Assembly (NCBI RefSeq): GCF_000090795.2
Contig: NW_003546407.1
Span: 142,464-174,000, forward strand
Source of the DNA: Amphimedon queenslandica
Lineage: Eukaryota; Porifera; Demospongiae; Haplosclerida; Niphatidae
Direction of reading: 5' to 3'
DNA length: 31,537 bases
How positions within the stretch are numbered: the first letter of the stretch is position 1; each line of letters opens with the position of its first letter. Made by a program: the position numbers and the translations under genes. Below, in pieces: positions 10,780 through 20,019 of the stretch. A model generated the notes under the pieces. It was not told the DNA's origin and did no database searches. It was given only the letters and a program-made list of their open reading frames with translations.

Positions 10780-11292
10780 CTATTGCAGAGCAGCGACATT
10801 GACAGGTCCTGCTTGATGGGGTGTTGAAGCAGCAGAGGGAAGTGACAGAACTCCTGCCACTGGTGGCAGACCACCAGCAAGTGGTGAAGGACCACTAGCC
10901 AGTGGTGGAGGACCACCAGCTAGTGACGGATCTCTAGCCACTGGTGGAGGACCACCAATCACTGCTCGTGGAAGACCACCAGCTAGTGGTGGAGCGGGAC
11001 CACCAGCTATTGGAGGACCTCCAGCTACTGATGGAGTACCACCAGCCTGTGGTGGAGGACCTCCAGCTAATATAGAATCTCCAGCTACTGTTAAAGGATG
11101 ACCAGCCAGTTTTGGAGGACCTGCAGCCACTAGTGGAGCCAGACCTTCAGCTACTGGAGGTCATGGGATTTTTGGTGGTGGTAGAGGAGGACAAAGAGGA
11201 CTAGCATCATCCGCCACTATGGATTTAGTTAGTCTACTAAGAACCACAGCATAAACAAATAAATACAACACTGTATTTTTAGTGTATCTCAT
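10780..11292 (-). pseudogene. Pro/Gly/Ala-rich repeat protein ORF with signal-like N-terminus
   Basis: ATG at 11292 (minus strand) starts a frame that would give 170 residues, ending at TAG 10782-10780. It is broken only by a TGA at codon 44 (11163-11161). The N-terminus has a basic start (MRYTKN), a hydrophobic stretch (TVLYLFVYAVVL) and a polar region ending near SIVADD, which resembles a secretion signal. A proline run PPLPPP follows, then from about residue 50 to 150 an irregular repeat of the AGGPPPLA type (GGPPPQAGG, GGPPPVA, SGPSPLAGG), encoded by imperfect units of about 24-30 bases. I do not recognise the family. It could be an extracellular structural protein gene with one nonsense mutation or sequencing error, or a minisatellite that happens to be open in this phase. 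An AATAAA lies 235 bases downstream. The region just upstream is a dispersed repeat. Confidence 0.4.
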
Positions 11293-11307
11293 ATGTCACA
11301 CACATTA

Positions 11308-11478
11308 AGGGTATCTTTACCAAAAGCTAACGTATTATTATTTTTGCATTTTCATACTCTTCATATCAAAAACCAACCTTGCAGGTGTAGTGCAGCAGCT
11401 TATTGCAGAGAAAATTGCACAAAACAATTGCAATTCTTTATTGTGGTAGCCGCTTTGAAATTTACTTTATGTTGAGGG
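11308..11478 (-). repeat. Dispersed repeat, copy A
   Basis: The reverse complement of this stretch aligns with 15357-15532. Shared blocks in order are CCCTCAACA, AGTAAATTTCAAA, GGCTGCCA/GGCTACCA, GAATTGCAATT, CCTGCAAGGTTGGTT, ATATGAAGAGT, AAATGCAAAA and TAAAGATACC. The two copies face opposite ways. There is no coding capacity or obvious terminal repeat, so the element type is unknown. Its end lies a few bases upstream of the repeat-protein ATG at 11292. Confidence 0.65.
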
Positions 11479-12439
11479 TGTGGCAACACACATCCACGGT
11501 AGGCAATAAAGATTGTCAGGCGCTGTATTGTAGGAGGCTGTTGCAACACTACCTTGGATGAAATTAGTCATTATAATTTTCCTTCTAATATATTAACAAG
11601 GAGACAGTAGATACTGTAGGTGAAAAAGACCAAAGCAGATTTGAAACAGCCTAGAGCTTTTTCTGAAGTTAGCAGTTATCACTATTCTGATAATTGCTTT
11701 GAGAACATAGCAGACAAACTGGGATTAAGAATGAAATGCATTCTTAAGCGACATGCCATTCCTACAAATTTCAAAAATCTCTACAATAAAGCAAAGTCTA
11801 GAATTTCTATAGCACTTCAAAAAAGGGAGATAGCAACAAGAGGAAGGACACCCATCAAGAATTATTGTATTAATTATTTCAATAGATATTGTCTACTAGT
11901 GATCCTCATATAGTCGAACAGACCTGCTGATAGAGGTCGACAGTGGTTGAAAGAACATAGTGTCTGATATTACTCTCAAGGTATAAGCTAAGGGAGGTTG
12001 GCCTTATTTTTTTGTAGCATAGGTTGATGTCTCAGTTCAAGCAGAACTAATAGAAAAGAATGTGAAATGTCAAATGACAGCATAAAAAAAGTTTGTGCAA
12101 ACACCTGTAAGTGAATAAGTGCCTAAATTGTAAATGAAGTCGATACATTTTTATACTTACTTGGACATTTCTTGTTACAACTAAAGAAATTGAAGTTTAC
12201 TGTAATCTAGTTGAACCTTCACAATCTGGCACAATTTTAAAAGAAATGTGTAAAATTATTATTGAAGATGGTATATGAAACAGATCTTGACAGTGATGCA
12301 TATATTTGAATATCTGAATGTTATTTCTCCTTTGAAGACAATGGCGATATGTGAGTATTGATATCATTTTAAGCTTTTGTTATATACTACTTGCGAAAGG
12401 TCTAATGATGACTATCTAAGCTGTGACAGTGGTACTTGT
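11479..12439. other. Non-coding, possible upstream part of DDE element
   Basis: A plus-strand frame at 11620-11913 is open for 97 codons (KTKADLKQPRAFSEVSSYHY and on), basic in its second half. It has no ATG of its own at the start and no known motif. The rest is broken in all frames. Part of it may be the N-terminal or 5' region of the DDE element that is recognisable from 12440. Confidence 0.35.
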
Positions 12440-14045
12440 TGAGAAAAAACTTGGCTTTGTCTCCTTGATCTTCTTGCAGAATCTACAATAGGCCTGTGCA
12501 ATATACTTTGAACACCATTGAAAGTATTTTGCAAGTAAAAGTCTATTGTGGCTGCTGTGGAGATGCGTGGACTTGGAACAGTCTAGCATATTGAAATGAT
12601 TGTATTCCAAAAGGCAATGTTCTGATTGCTTTCTCAGTAATCTTCTCGGGATCTTTGCTCTCTAAAGTGTTGAGGCTTTTTGCCATTAGGAACTGTGCTT
12701 GTATTTTGCTCACGTCAAATAAAGTACTTGCAGGAATTTGTCAGTAATGTCTGGAAGGACCATCAGAACAGTATGCTAATGGTGTTGCAAGTAGAGAAGA
12801 AACCTGTTGAACGGGATGGTTGTTGTGACAGCCCTAGTTTCAGCGCAAAGTATGGATCTTACACCTTTCTGGAAATCAAACACAATGTTGTTTTGAATAT
12901 GGTTTATAAAAACAATGAATGTATGTACAATTGATAATTCTTTTAATGTAGAGTAATGAGGTGAGTGGACGTACTAACATAGAAAAGGAAGGTTTTATGA
13001 GAGGAATGAAAATTTTTGAAGTATGTGATCTCCCAATCAAAATGTTGGTAACAGACCGACCGACATATGCTGTTAGGAAAGTATAAATTTGAGAAGTTTT
13101 ATTACAAATTTGACGTTTGGCACATAATATAAAGTATGCTATAGCTGTACTTTTTCATCCATGTATTCTGAATTAAATGTAGGTTTTTGAAAGAAGCTAA
13201 AAAAGTCAGCAAAAACAAAAGGATGTGAGAAGGTTGGCTGTTGGATGAGAAATGTGGTGAACCACTTGTTCTGGGCAGCAATGTGAACTGAAGATTGAGA
13301 CCGACAAACGATACTTGAGAAGTGGCTGACCTTAGGTAGGCAATTGACAATAGACATTATGGTCAAGGTACTGAGTATAGGGAGTGTGCTCATGGACATC
13401 GAAGAAAGAGAAGATGGCTAAAATACAGTATGTCTAAAAAATATCCAATATAATTTTAATTTTTAACTTAATATATACAAAGCAGTGATCAGATACTCTC
13501 TGTCATGAATAGTAAAAGACAATGTCGTGACATCTAAACTCTCAAGTAGCTACCAGACATCCTGTTTAGAGGCATTTCATAGCTTGATCAACCAGTACGC
13601 AGCTAAACATGCAGCATTTTCCTAGACTGGAATGACGACTAGGTATTGCAAAGTGCACACCATTATTATGATATACATGAATTTCACAGGTTCACATATG
13701 GGGTGTATCAGCTCTCCATTATAATCACAATAGTGGCAGAGTCCGTGTCATTACTAGAATAGGTGAAAAATGCTACAATAATTATTTTCGAAGTACAAAA
13801 GGAGAACATGTAGTACAACAAGTCAAGACACCTACTAGTTATAGTTAGTTCAATTGCTTACCTTCTTAAATGATAATCATGGTTATAGTAGGGTTTATTC
13901 ATCAGCTACTAACTGAAGTCTTTTCTTTGCATTCTAAAGGCACATAATCGAAAAGCATCCATTCCACCTCCCTTTACTTCACAGTTTGTGAGGCCTAATA
14001 AGCAAGAAGCAATAAAGAATTATTGTGGCAGAGTTTCACAAAATT
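12440..14045 (+). pseudogene. DDE transposase remnant (Kolobok/ISL3-like DSPGHxAKYG type)
   Basis: Pieces in all three plus frames line up in the order of one transposase. They are KVYCGCCGDAWTW and PKGNVLIAFSVIFSGSLLSK (12530-12670), and FVSNVWKDHQNSM, then DGCCDSPSFSAKYGSYTFLE (12735-12880), which is the first catalytic region (family form GDGRxDSPGHxAKYGSY). Next come SNEVSGRTNIEKEGF and IKMLVTDRPT (second Asp, about 13050), FYYKFDVWHI (about 13110), CWMRNVVNHLFWAA (about 13240), YRECAHGHRRKRRWLKY (about 13400), QTSCLEAFHSLINQYAAKH (13545-13610), ALHYNHNSGRVRVITRIGE (about 13715-13770), and a tail RPNKQEAI near 14000. Known from memory only: proteins of this pattern occur in repeats of fish, cnidarians and sponges, often with a THAP domain. 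The exact superfamily (Kolobok, ISL3-like or other) is uncertain. Many frameshifts and stops make it dead. Confidence 0.7.
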
Positions 14046-14936
14046 AATTTGTCATGTTCATGAATCATTAATTTAATGATTTGTATTTGAATGCAGTGTA
14101 ACTGTCAGACAAAAACGTATTTCTCATTTTATGAACAGCACATGCTGGTAATGGTACACGATTATTTCTTCCTAACACCAATAGACCAGCTGTCTTTATG
14201 CATTATACCTGTATCTCCTAACATTAAGTGACCCATCAGGGCATTCAATTATGATTGACTTACTCAAGTACCGACATGAGGGGCATTTCATTCATAGTGT
14301 TGTTGTAATAAAGCATGCACTGTTTGGAGTACCCAAATATCAAGACAAACAGATTGGAATCCTTTGTGCAGTGTCAGTCACTGAACATGGTGTTTTTAAT
14401 GACTGGGTCCGTAGCCTGCAGGTCATTCATATAATTGATTTCACCTACGTGCACTGTTTGTATATAATAATTGTATGTTCACACTTACAATTCTTCTATA
14501 AATGTTGTATTGGAGAAATAACAAAACTCATAAGCCTTGGCAACCTCTTGTCCATGTTTCTTTAAGTAAGTGGGTGTGTTTGTGGCAAAAACAAAATGGC
14601 AGCTTACACATAGGACAAAGTTATAAGCTTTCTAAGAGCAAGAGAACATAGAGATGTAGTCTCAAGACCTGTCATGAAGGATAAGAATGTAGAGAAAGGC
14701 TCTCTAAGTTTTAATAACAACCCAGCTGTACATGTAAGGTAGTAAAATCAGTTATAATATTTTTACACTGTTACGCTCGTTATCTTGACTTTTATCTATT
14801 GCTGAACAGCAGATGCCTTCTGTAGCAGTTGGCATGATCTCACAGCATCCACGTAAGCACCTTAACATAATTACACAGGTATTATATCAGCATAAACACA
14901 ATGAAACTAACTAATCTTTCTTTCTAACTCTAGTAC
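14046..14936. other. Non-coding flank
   Basis: A plus-strand frame at 14251-14565 (104 codons, includes HALFGVPKYQDKQIGILC) has no ATG-proximal signal, motif or repeat structure that I can tie to a family. Otherwise nothing but AT-rich DNA is visible. It may be the 3' flank of the DDE element. Confidence 0.35.
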
Positions 14937-14938
14937 TA

Positions 14939-15157
14939 CCGTATAGCGGAAAATTTTCGTGGCCCAAAATTTTCATGGATTTCGCATTTGTTTCAAAACC
15001 CGTGAAAATAAAATCCGCAAAAATTGATTTTATACGGTTTAAGATGGCCGAATTGTAGAAAACCATGAAAATTAAAGCCACAAAAATTGAGGCCACGAAA
15101 TTGATTTTTGGATGGATCCACAAAAATTTTTGGCCACAAAAATTTTCCGCTATACAG
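14939..15157. mobile_element. MITE, 219 bp, TA-flanked, Tc1/pogo-type ends
   Basis: The ends are inverted repeats of about 28 bases: left CCGTATAGCGGAAAATTTTC then GTGGCC, right the complement with a few changes. TA dinucleotides flank at 14937-14938 and 15158-15159. The similarity extends two or three bases further out, so the boundary is accurate to a few bases. The interior is full of sub-repeats of the type AAAATTTTyrTGG / CCACAAAAATT in both orientations, so the single strand would fold extensively. No protein is encoded; open frames here are by-products of the repeats. TA duplication and CYGTATA ends fit mobilisation by a Tc1/mariner- or pogo-type enzyme. Confidence 0.82.
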
Positions 15158-15356
15158 TAGTTTCTTCGTCCTCTTCACTACAATGAGGCAAGCTGTCATT
15201 ATGACAACTTCCAGACACTTCTGGTTCATACAGAAATGACCTTATTCCAATCTTCTTAGCTTCATTATAATTAGATGAACAAATAGCTCTAGTTCACTAG
15301 TATCACTACTGATGCTAAAACTTCTGCTCCTACTTCTACATAATCAGATTACTCCA

Positions 15357-15532
15357 CCCTCAACAGGAAGTAAATTTCAAAATGGCTGCCAAAATGGAGA
15401 ATTGCAATTTTCATGCGTAACTCTCTCTACAATGAACAATGCCAGTTGCTAACTAAGCCTGCAAGGTTGGTTGTTTAATATGAAGAGTTTAAAATGCAAA
15501 ATCATGATATGTTGATTTTCAGTAAAGATACC
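15357..15532 (+). repeat. Dispersed repeat, copy B
   Basis: This is the partner of the copy at 11308-11478 in opposite orientation, sharing the blocks listed there. The similarity is patchy beyond both ends. Within it lies AATTTCAAAATGGCTGCC. It is non-coding, and its type is unknown. Confidence 0.65.
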
Positions 15533-16365
15533 TGTTATAATATGCAATTGACTTGAAGCAGTGCTCTTAATTTGTGATACAAATTCATGATAGAAACTGG
15601 TGATAAATTTTATATTTGTTGCATATAAATCTAGGTTATATTTAAGCATAATGTTTTCTGATTCCTGTAGTAAATGTGTCATTCACAAACCAAAAATAAT
15701 AATAAAGAACCCCACTCATAATAAATCATTTCTTGCGAAAATTTAATTCAAGCAAAGTAATCATCATTAATAAAGGCAGTAGAATTAATACTGCAGCATA
15801 CATTTCAACAATGATGATGATAGTTTCACTGATTAGTTCAACAATGTAATGCATGCCCAGTCAATGCAATGTATGGGGTGAATCATGAGCTGACGTTTCA
15901 CCATCTTCTACTGTAACTGTCATCACCTTTCCACAGGAGATCTTTCTTGCCATTAAGGCTCTTTAGGTAATTATGAAATTTCACGCTTCTCCCCATTGCC
16001 ATGTGCTTCACAAATTTCTTGCTCGGAGTAACAGTCGATGAGGATGCATTTTCTTCATCTTCGGACAAAATTACAGACTCATCAGATGACATTTAGTTGA
16101 CTGTTAAAACAAGTTCTAATTTCCTTGAAGTACCTTTATAAATATTTGATTCTTTCATAGCGTTTAGTCTACCGTTACTCTTCTAATAAAGAACAAGTTA
16201 TCATGATAGCATGCATGGACGTACCCAACTTCCATTAAAGATTTGCTACCTTTATCTGTGAGACTTGGTTAGAACATGTTGCATGCCTTTCATTTGTTGC
16301 TGATAGTCATTCCTTAACCTTTTAAAATACACTCGCATAGAACCTAATATACTGCAAGTGTAAAT
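15533..16365. other. Non-coding with one small acidic ORF
   Basis: On the minus strand an ATG at 16092 starts 64 codons, MSSDESVILSEDEENASS onwards, ending at 15898. The acidic Ser-rich start is followed by a basic part (KKFVKHMAMGRSVKFHNYL). It reads like the N-terminus of a transposon-encoded or nuclear protein, but no continuation or family was found. The rest is AT-rich with no recognisable gene. Confidence 0.35.
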
Positions 16366-16589
16366 GTGACCATAATGTACCTTGGAGTGGGTAGGAAAAT
16401 TGGTTTTTATAGCCTAAAAATCCAACTTCCTGAGCTCTATTTAACATAAAATTTTTTTAGAGGATGCAAAAAGTAATGTAACTTTTAAAAACAATAGTTG
16501 TCTAACAGAGAATTTACAAGTTGATGTATTTCATTATAATGACAAATTAAAAAATCCGCCATAAGCTACCTTTTGTCAATTATGGTCTC
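16366..16589 (+). mobile_element. MITE, 224 bp, copy 3 (4-bp TSD AAAT)
   Basis: This is the same family and orientation as the copy at 6660-6896. The left end reads GTGACCATAATGTACCTT, lacking about 11 bases found in the other copies (the TTGACAAAAGG part). This accounts for most of the 13-bp shorter length. The right end is the complement of GAGACCATAATTGACAAAAG, so its outermost motif has one change. AAAT flanks both sides at 16362-16365 and 16590-16593. Shared interior landmarks are TTTTATAGCCTAAAAATCCA and GAGGATGCAAAAAGTAA. It is more diverged than copies 1 and 2, so probably an older insertion. Confidence 0.9.
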
Positions 16590-16847
16590 AAATTATAATA
16601 TATACATTAAGTAATTATTTACGTGTTATTTCCTTTTGAGAATATGGACTAGTGTCATCGGTTTGTAAGCCATTGATATTAGTTCTCATTAGAATGTTAA
16701 ATTCTCTATTTGAAACATGGTGAAAATTACATTTAGTATGAATGCTACATTGAATGATGTTACAACAGACTTGACAGTATACTTTCCGTTCTTGTCAGTT
16801 TCTTTCATCTGTTGATAGACATCATGAACAAGTGCGTTGATGTGTTA

Positions 16848-16867
16848 ATATATATATATATATATAT
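16848..16867. repeat. (AT)n microsatellite
   Basis: About ten uninterrupted AT units lie three bases before the foldback element. It is a simple repeat, possibly the target site that the foldback landed beside. Confidence 0.9.
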
Positions 16868-16870
16868 TTT

Positions 16871-17165
16871 AAGTAAATAAAGAACATTGAGAATGGAGAA
16901 GTAGTAGTATTAAACTGGAAAAAGTAAGAAACTAGCCGGTACTTTCAAACTGGTGTGGTAAGAAATCCTACACCACTGCATGAAGAATATTGCTTAAAAG
17001 CATTGTAATTATTCACACAGACTACTATATGATAAACTATGTAGTCACGTCTTTCGTGCAGTTGTGCATGATTTCTTAACACCAGTTGGCAAGTACACTC
17101 CAGTTTCTTTACTTTTTCCAGTTTAATCCTACTACTTCTCCATTGCTAATATTTTGTATTTACTT
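16871..17165. mobile_element. Foldback-type element with long inverted arms
   Basis: The left arm begins AAGTAAATA, and the right arm ends with its complement. Matching blocks in order inward include AATGGAGAAGTAGTAG, ATTAAACTGGAAAAAGTAA, GAAACT, AACTGGTGT, AAGAAATC, CACTGCA/CAACTGCA and finally GACTAC / GTAGTC around the centre at about 17030-17050. The arms are over 100 bases each, with some gaps. Most of the 295 bases would form one hairpin. There is no coding capacity. A clear target-site duplication is not visible. It could be a long-TIR MITE or a recent inverted duplication. Confidence 0.75.
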
Positions 17166-18123
17166 GCTTCCATTATTTTTTCTTAAATTAATAAATTACA
17201 TTCTGTTATGATTATGTGGTTAAGTTAATCATTTTCATGCTAATCACATGAGCATGAATTGAAATGGCATCAAACCACAAACCCATGTGGTGTGCAGCTG
17301 AAATTTGTCTTTGCTTCTTGTAAAAGCAACAAGTCCAGTCTTTGGCCCAAGCTCAAATGATTGATGTAAAAGCCAACTTGAGTGGTTCTCTCGTTTAAAA
17401 GATTTCCGTGCTGAAAGAAGATCAAAGAAGCAGAAAAAAGTCTGAAGAATGTTGCAGAAATATGAATTTGGGACTATTCTCCAGAAATGCTTCCGCTACA
17501 CTAGAGTCCACTATGAAGGTACTAGGAGAATTGCTCGGTGAAGGAGAACTCATCTAAGCCATTTATAAGGCTGTACAAAGCAAGATAAAACTGTTATAAG
17601 TTTTTGAAAGTCATAATAACGGCCGCCGTCTTCAAAAATCAACCTCAGTCCTGCCTATAGGCTACTCCCTATATCATATTTTTGAGAATTTTATACTTAC
17701 ACTTAGCTCTCTTGAATGGTGTCTTGTACGTGATTCTAAAACTTCACTAGATTTTTCCTGGTCTCAGAACTCTTTAATGTAACTATCAATACTGTTTGTC
17801 CTTTCAATTAAAGCTTGTAGGCCACGAGAAGGAACAGATACTGTGCTTGGCCAGGATAGAGGTCGGTTGTTAAGTAAAGACTGCGGACTATATGTTGTTG
17901 ACACAGATGCATTAGGTGGTGTCACCAATTGCCCATTAATACCACCTGTTATTCTTGGTGTAATGGGAGATGGTGGGAATGTTCAAGCTAAAGTAGTGGG
18001 GAGAAGGTGACCTATTTGTGATGCGATTTTCACATAAAAGATAGTTCTCCCGTGTGATATCATCAGTTCCCGTTATAATAAACATATTTAGCTATTACTA
18101 ATCCTCATCAAAATCAATTGTGG
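17166..18123. other. Non-coding, nothing recognised
   Basis: No frame longer than 60 codons is open in this interval, and no motif was seen on either strand. Short charged fragments near 17400-17500 have no family likeness. Confidence 0.45.
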
Positions 18124-18452
18124 CAGCAGCTCAGAATACTACAGCAGTTGCACTGAAACGACACTCTGACACTGACTTATTTAAAAGTCAAGACGCCAAC
18201 CTGACAGTTCCTGCAAACTATAAATAAGAAACTTAGAATTTGTCAGAAAAGGCAGACAATCAATCCATGCAGCTGGTCAGTCTATTACAGCAGCTGCACT
18301 GATGGGTTGACTGAAAGTACATAATTTAAGACACTGATACTTAAATTCTAGATTGGTTAAGTTACCTGAAAGTCATAACGCCAACCAGACAGATTCCGGA
18401 AGCTATAAATTTAACATGAAACTGAGAATTTGTGGGGAAAGCGGACAAATGG
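18124..18452 (+). repeat. Diverged tandem duplication, two units
   Basis: Unit 1 (about 18124-18265) and unit 2 (about 18266-18452) share, in order, CAGCAG/GCAGCTG, TTACAGCAG or CTACAGCAG followed by TGCACTGA, GACACTGA, AAAGTCA, ACGCCAACC, GACAG, CTATAAAT, GAAACT, AGAATTTGT and GCAGACAA/GCGGACAAA. Unit 2 carries an extra stretch of about 40 bases in the middle. Neither is coding. The units may be copies of a small dispersed element lying side by side. Confidence 0.7.
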
Positions 18453-20019
18453 AAAGTGTACGTGGTTTAATTTCACTATTTGTTTTTAATTAATTAATTG
18501 GTACCACCCCTTCATCTTTACGTGATTAAGTAGCTGCTGCAAGAAAAAGATGTATTTAGTCATGCTGGTGTACAAGCATCATAAAGACCTGTATTTTAAT
18601 TCTCAAAAAGGACAGTCGTCTATTAGTTCAGACATTTGTATGTTATTAAGTCAAGATTTGCAGTTTTGCTGATTATAATGTTAATGTGGCAGGCATAACA
18701 GAGGCAAGTTTAGCAACAGGTAACTTAAACTTTCATTGCTTACTGCTAACTATGTTTCTTTGTATTGATGAAGTTAATTATCAACACAGTGATTCAGATG
18801 GCAATGCTACTGATGATAATGCAGCATGTGTCATGACTTGTGAAGACTAAGTGTAGTACTTTCACCACAGTGAACGGTGCGGCACAAGTCAACCAGTTGA
18901 TACCAGTAGTGACAATGGTGAAACTGTTGATCAAGTATGGGACACAGAGGAGCAAGCAATGCTGGATGATTTGTATAGTGAGGATCCAGAGGCATGAATG
19001 AAGTCATTACATTAGATCATTTTTTTTGTAATGATGCGGTCCATAGTCTTATGCCTCCCATTCGCTTTCTGAGGGAGGGTCTTGAGACATTCAAGGCATT
19101 TTTAATGCATAGCGCTCAAATGTCAGCGTCCCAATTAGATTGCTCCAACCACTTGGTACAACCGCGAAGTATAATTTTAACAAAATCGCCTTTGGAAGAT
19201 AAATAGCATTTTACAGAGCTTCATGAGTTGTTAAACGGTTAACTAAAAGTGCAACTAAAAGTCAAGAAAGAACAGAAATGGGCATCACAAAGTCTGTTAT
19301 TGATGATTATAATAGTTTCATGAGCCTGCTGACAGGATTTAGTGGCAAACATGTCAATCATTACTGTGGCTCAGTACTGCATTTTTTTCTCTGGAAAATA
19401 AGTTGTGGAACAGAACTCTTTCTTGATCCTATTGTCAACAACTATAGCTTGTGAGCTTACCTATTTATGAGCACAAGAATTGGTCAGTTCATCAAATAAT
19501 TTTTGTTTAAAATTTATGTGCAGTGCTATAGGGTTACATTCTTTAATGAAAGCTGGGGAACTACTACTATGGCACCAGCAATTAATGTCTCAAACAGCTA
19601 TGGCCTTTAATGCATTCTTATTACTATATCAGTATTATATTTATACAATTTTAGTCAGTTTTGAATTATTAAACATACTGTCGTGATCTGATAACAAAAT
19701 GCATTTAATGAGTTGAGGAAGAATGAAGAAAACAAAACAAATTAATGATAAAAACAGATTTAAAATGAGTTTTAGCTATGATTCCTTCTTCATACTTCTG
19801 GTAGCCATGTTCTGGAAGTGTATGTATCATGTGACATTATCACGTGGATGCATTTAGTCATATGATCAGCTGCACTAATTACATTCCAGCATGCAACAGA
19901 AAAGCCTTGAGTGTCTCCAGACCATTTCTCCTAAAGGGTAGGGGCTGGTGACGAGCCTATGTAGTCCACTATTTATAAAGTATCAGCATACTTGCTAAAA
20001 TGGTTAACACCTACATTTA
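18453..20019. other. Weakly coding-like region upstream of CACTA remnant
   Basis: At 18790-19000 the plus strand reads an acidic stretch (TSSDNGETVDQVWDTEEQAM, then DDLYSEDPEA) before a TGA. At 18994-19206 another frame gives PPIRFLREGLETFKAFLMHS. These could be the N-terminal acidic region of the CACTA-like protein that is clear from 20020, but no zinc finger or other anchor motif was found to prove it. Between 19210 and 20019 no convincing frame is present. Confidence 0.35.

Noticed and set aside
13102-13399. Two overlapping minus-strand frames
   Set aside because: They lie antisense to the transposase remnant, whose motifs are on the plus strand.
14911-15229. Minus-strand frames rich in F/G/K inside the TA-flanked MITE
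   Set aside because: They arise from the AAAATTTT/CCACAAAA sub-repeats of a non-coding element.
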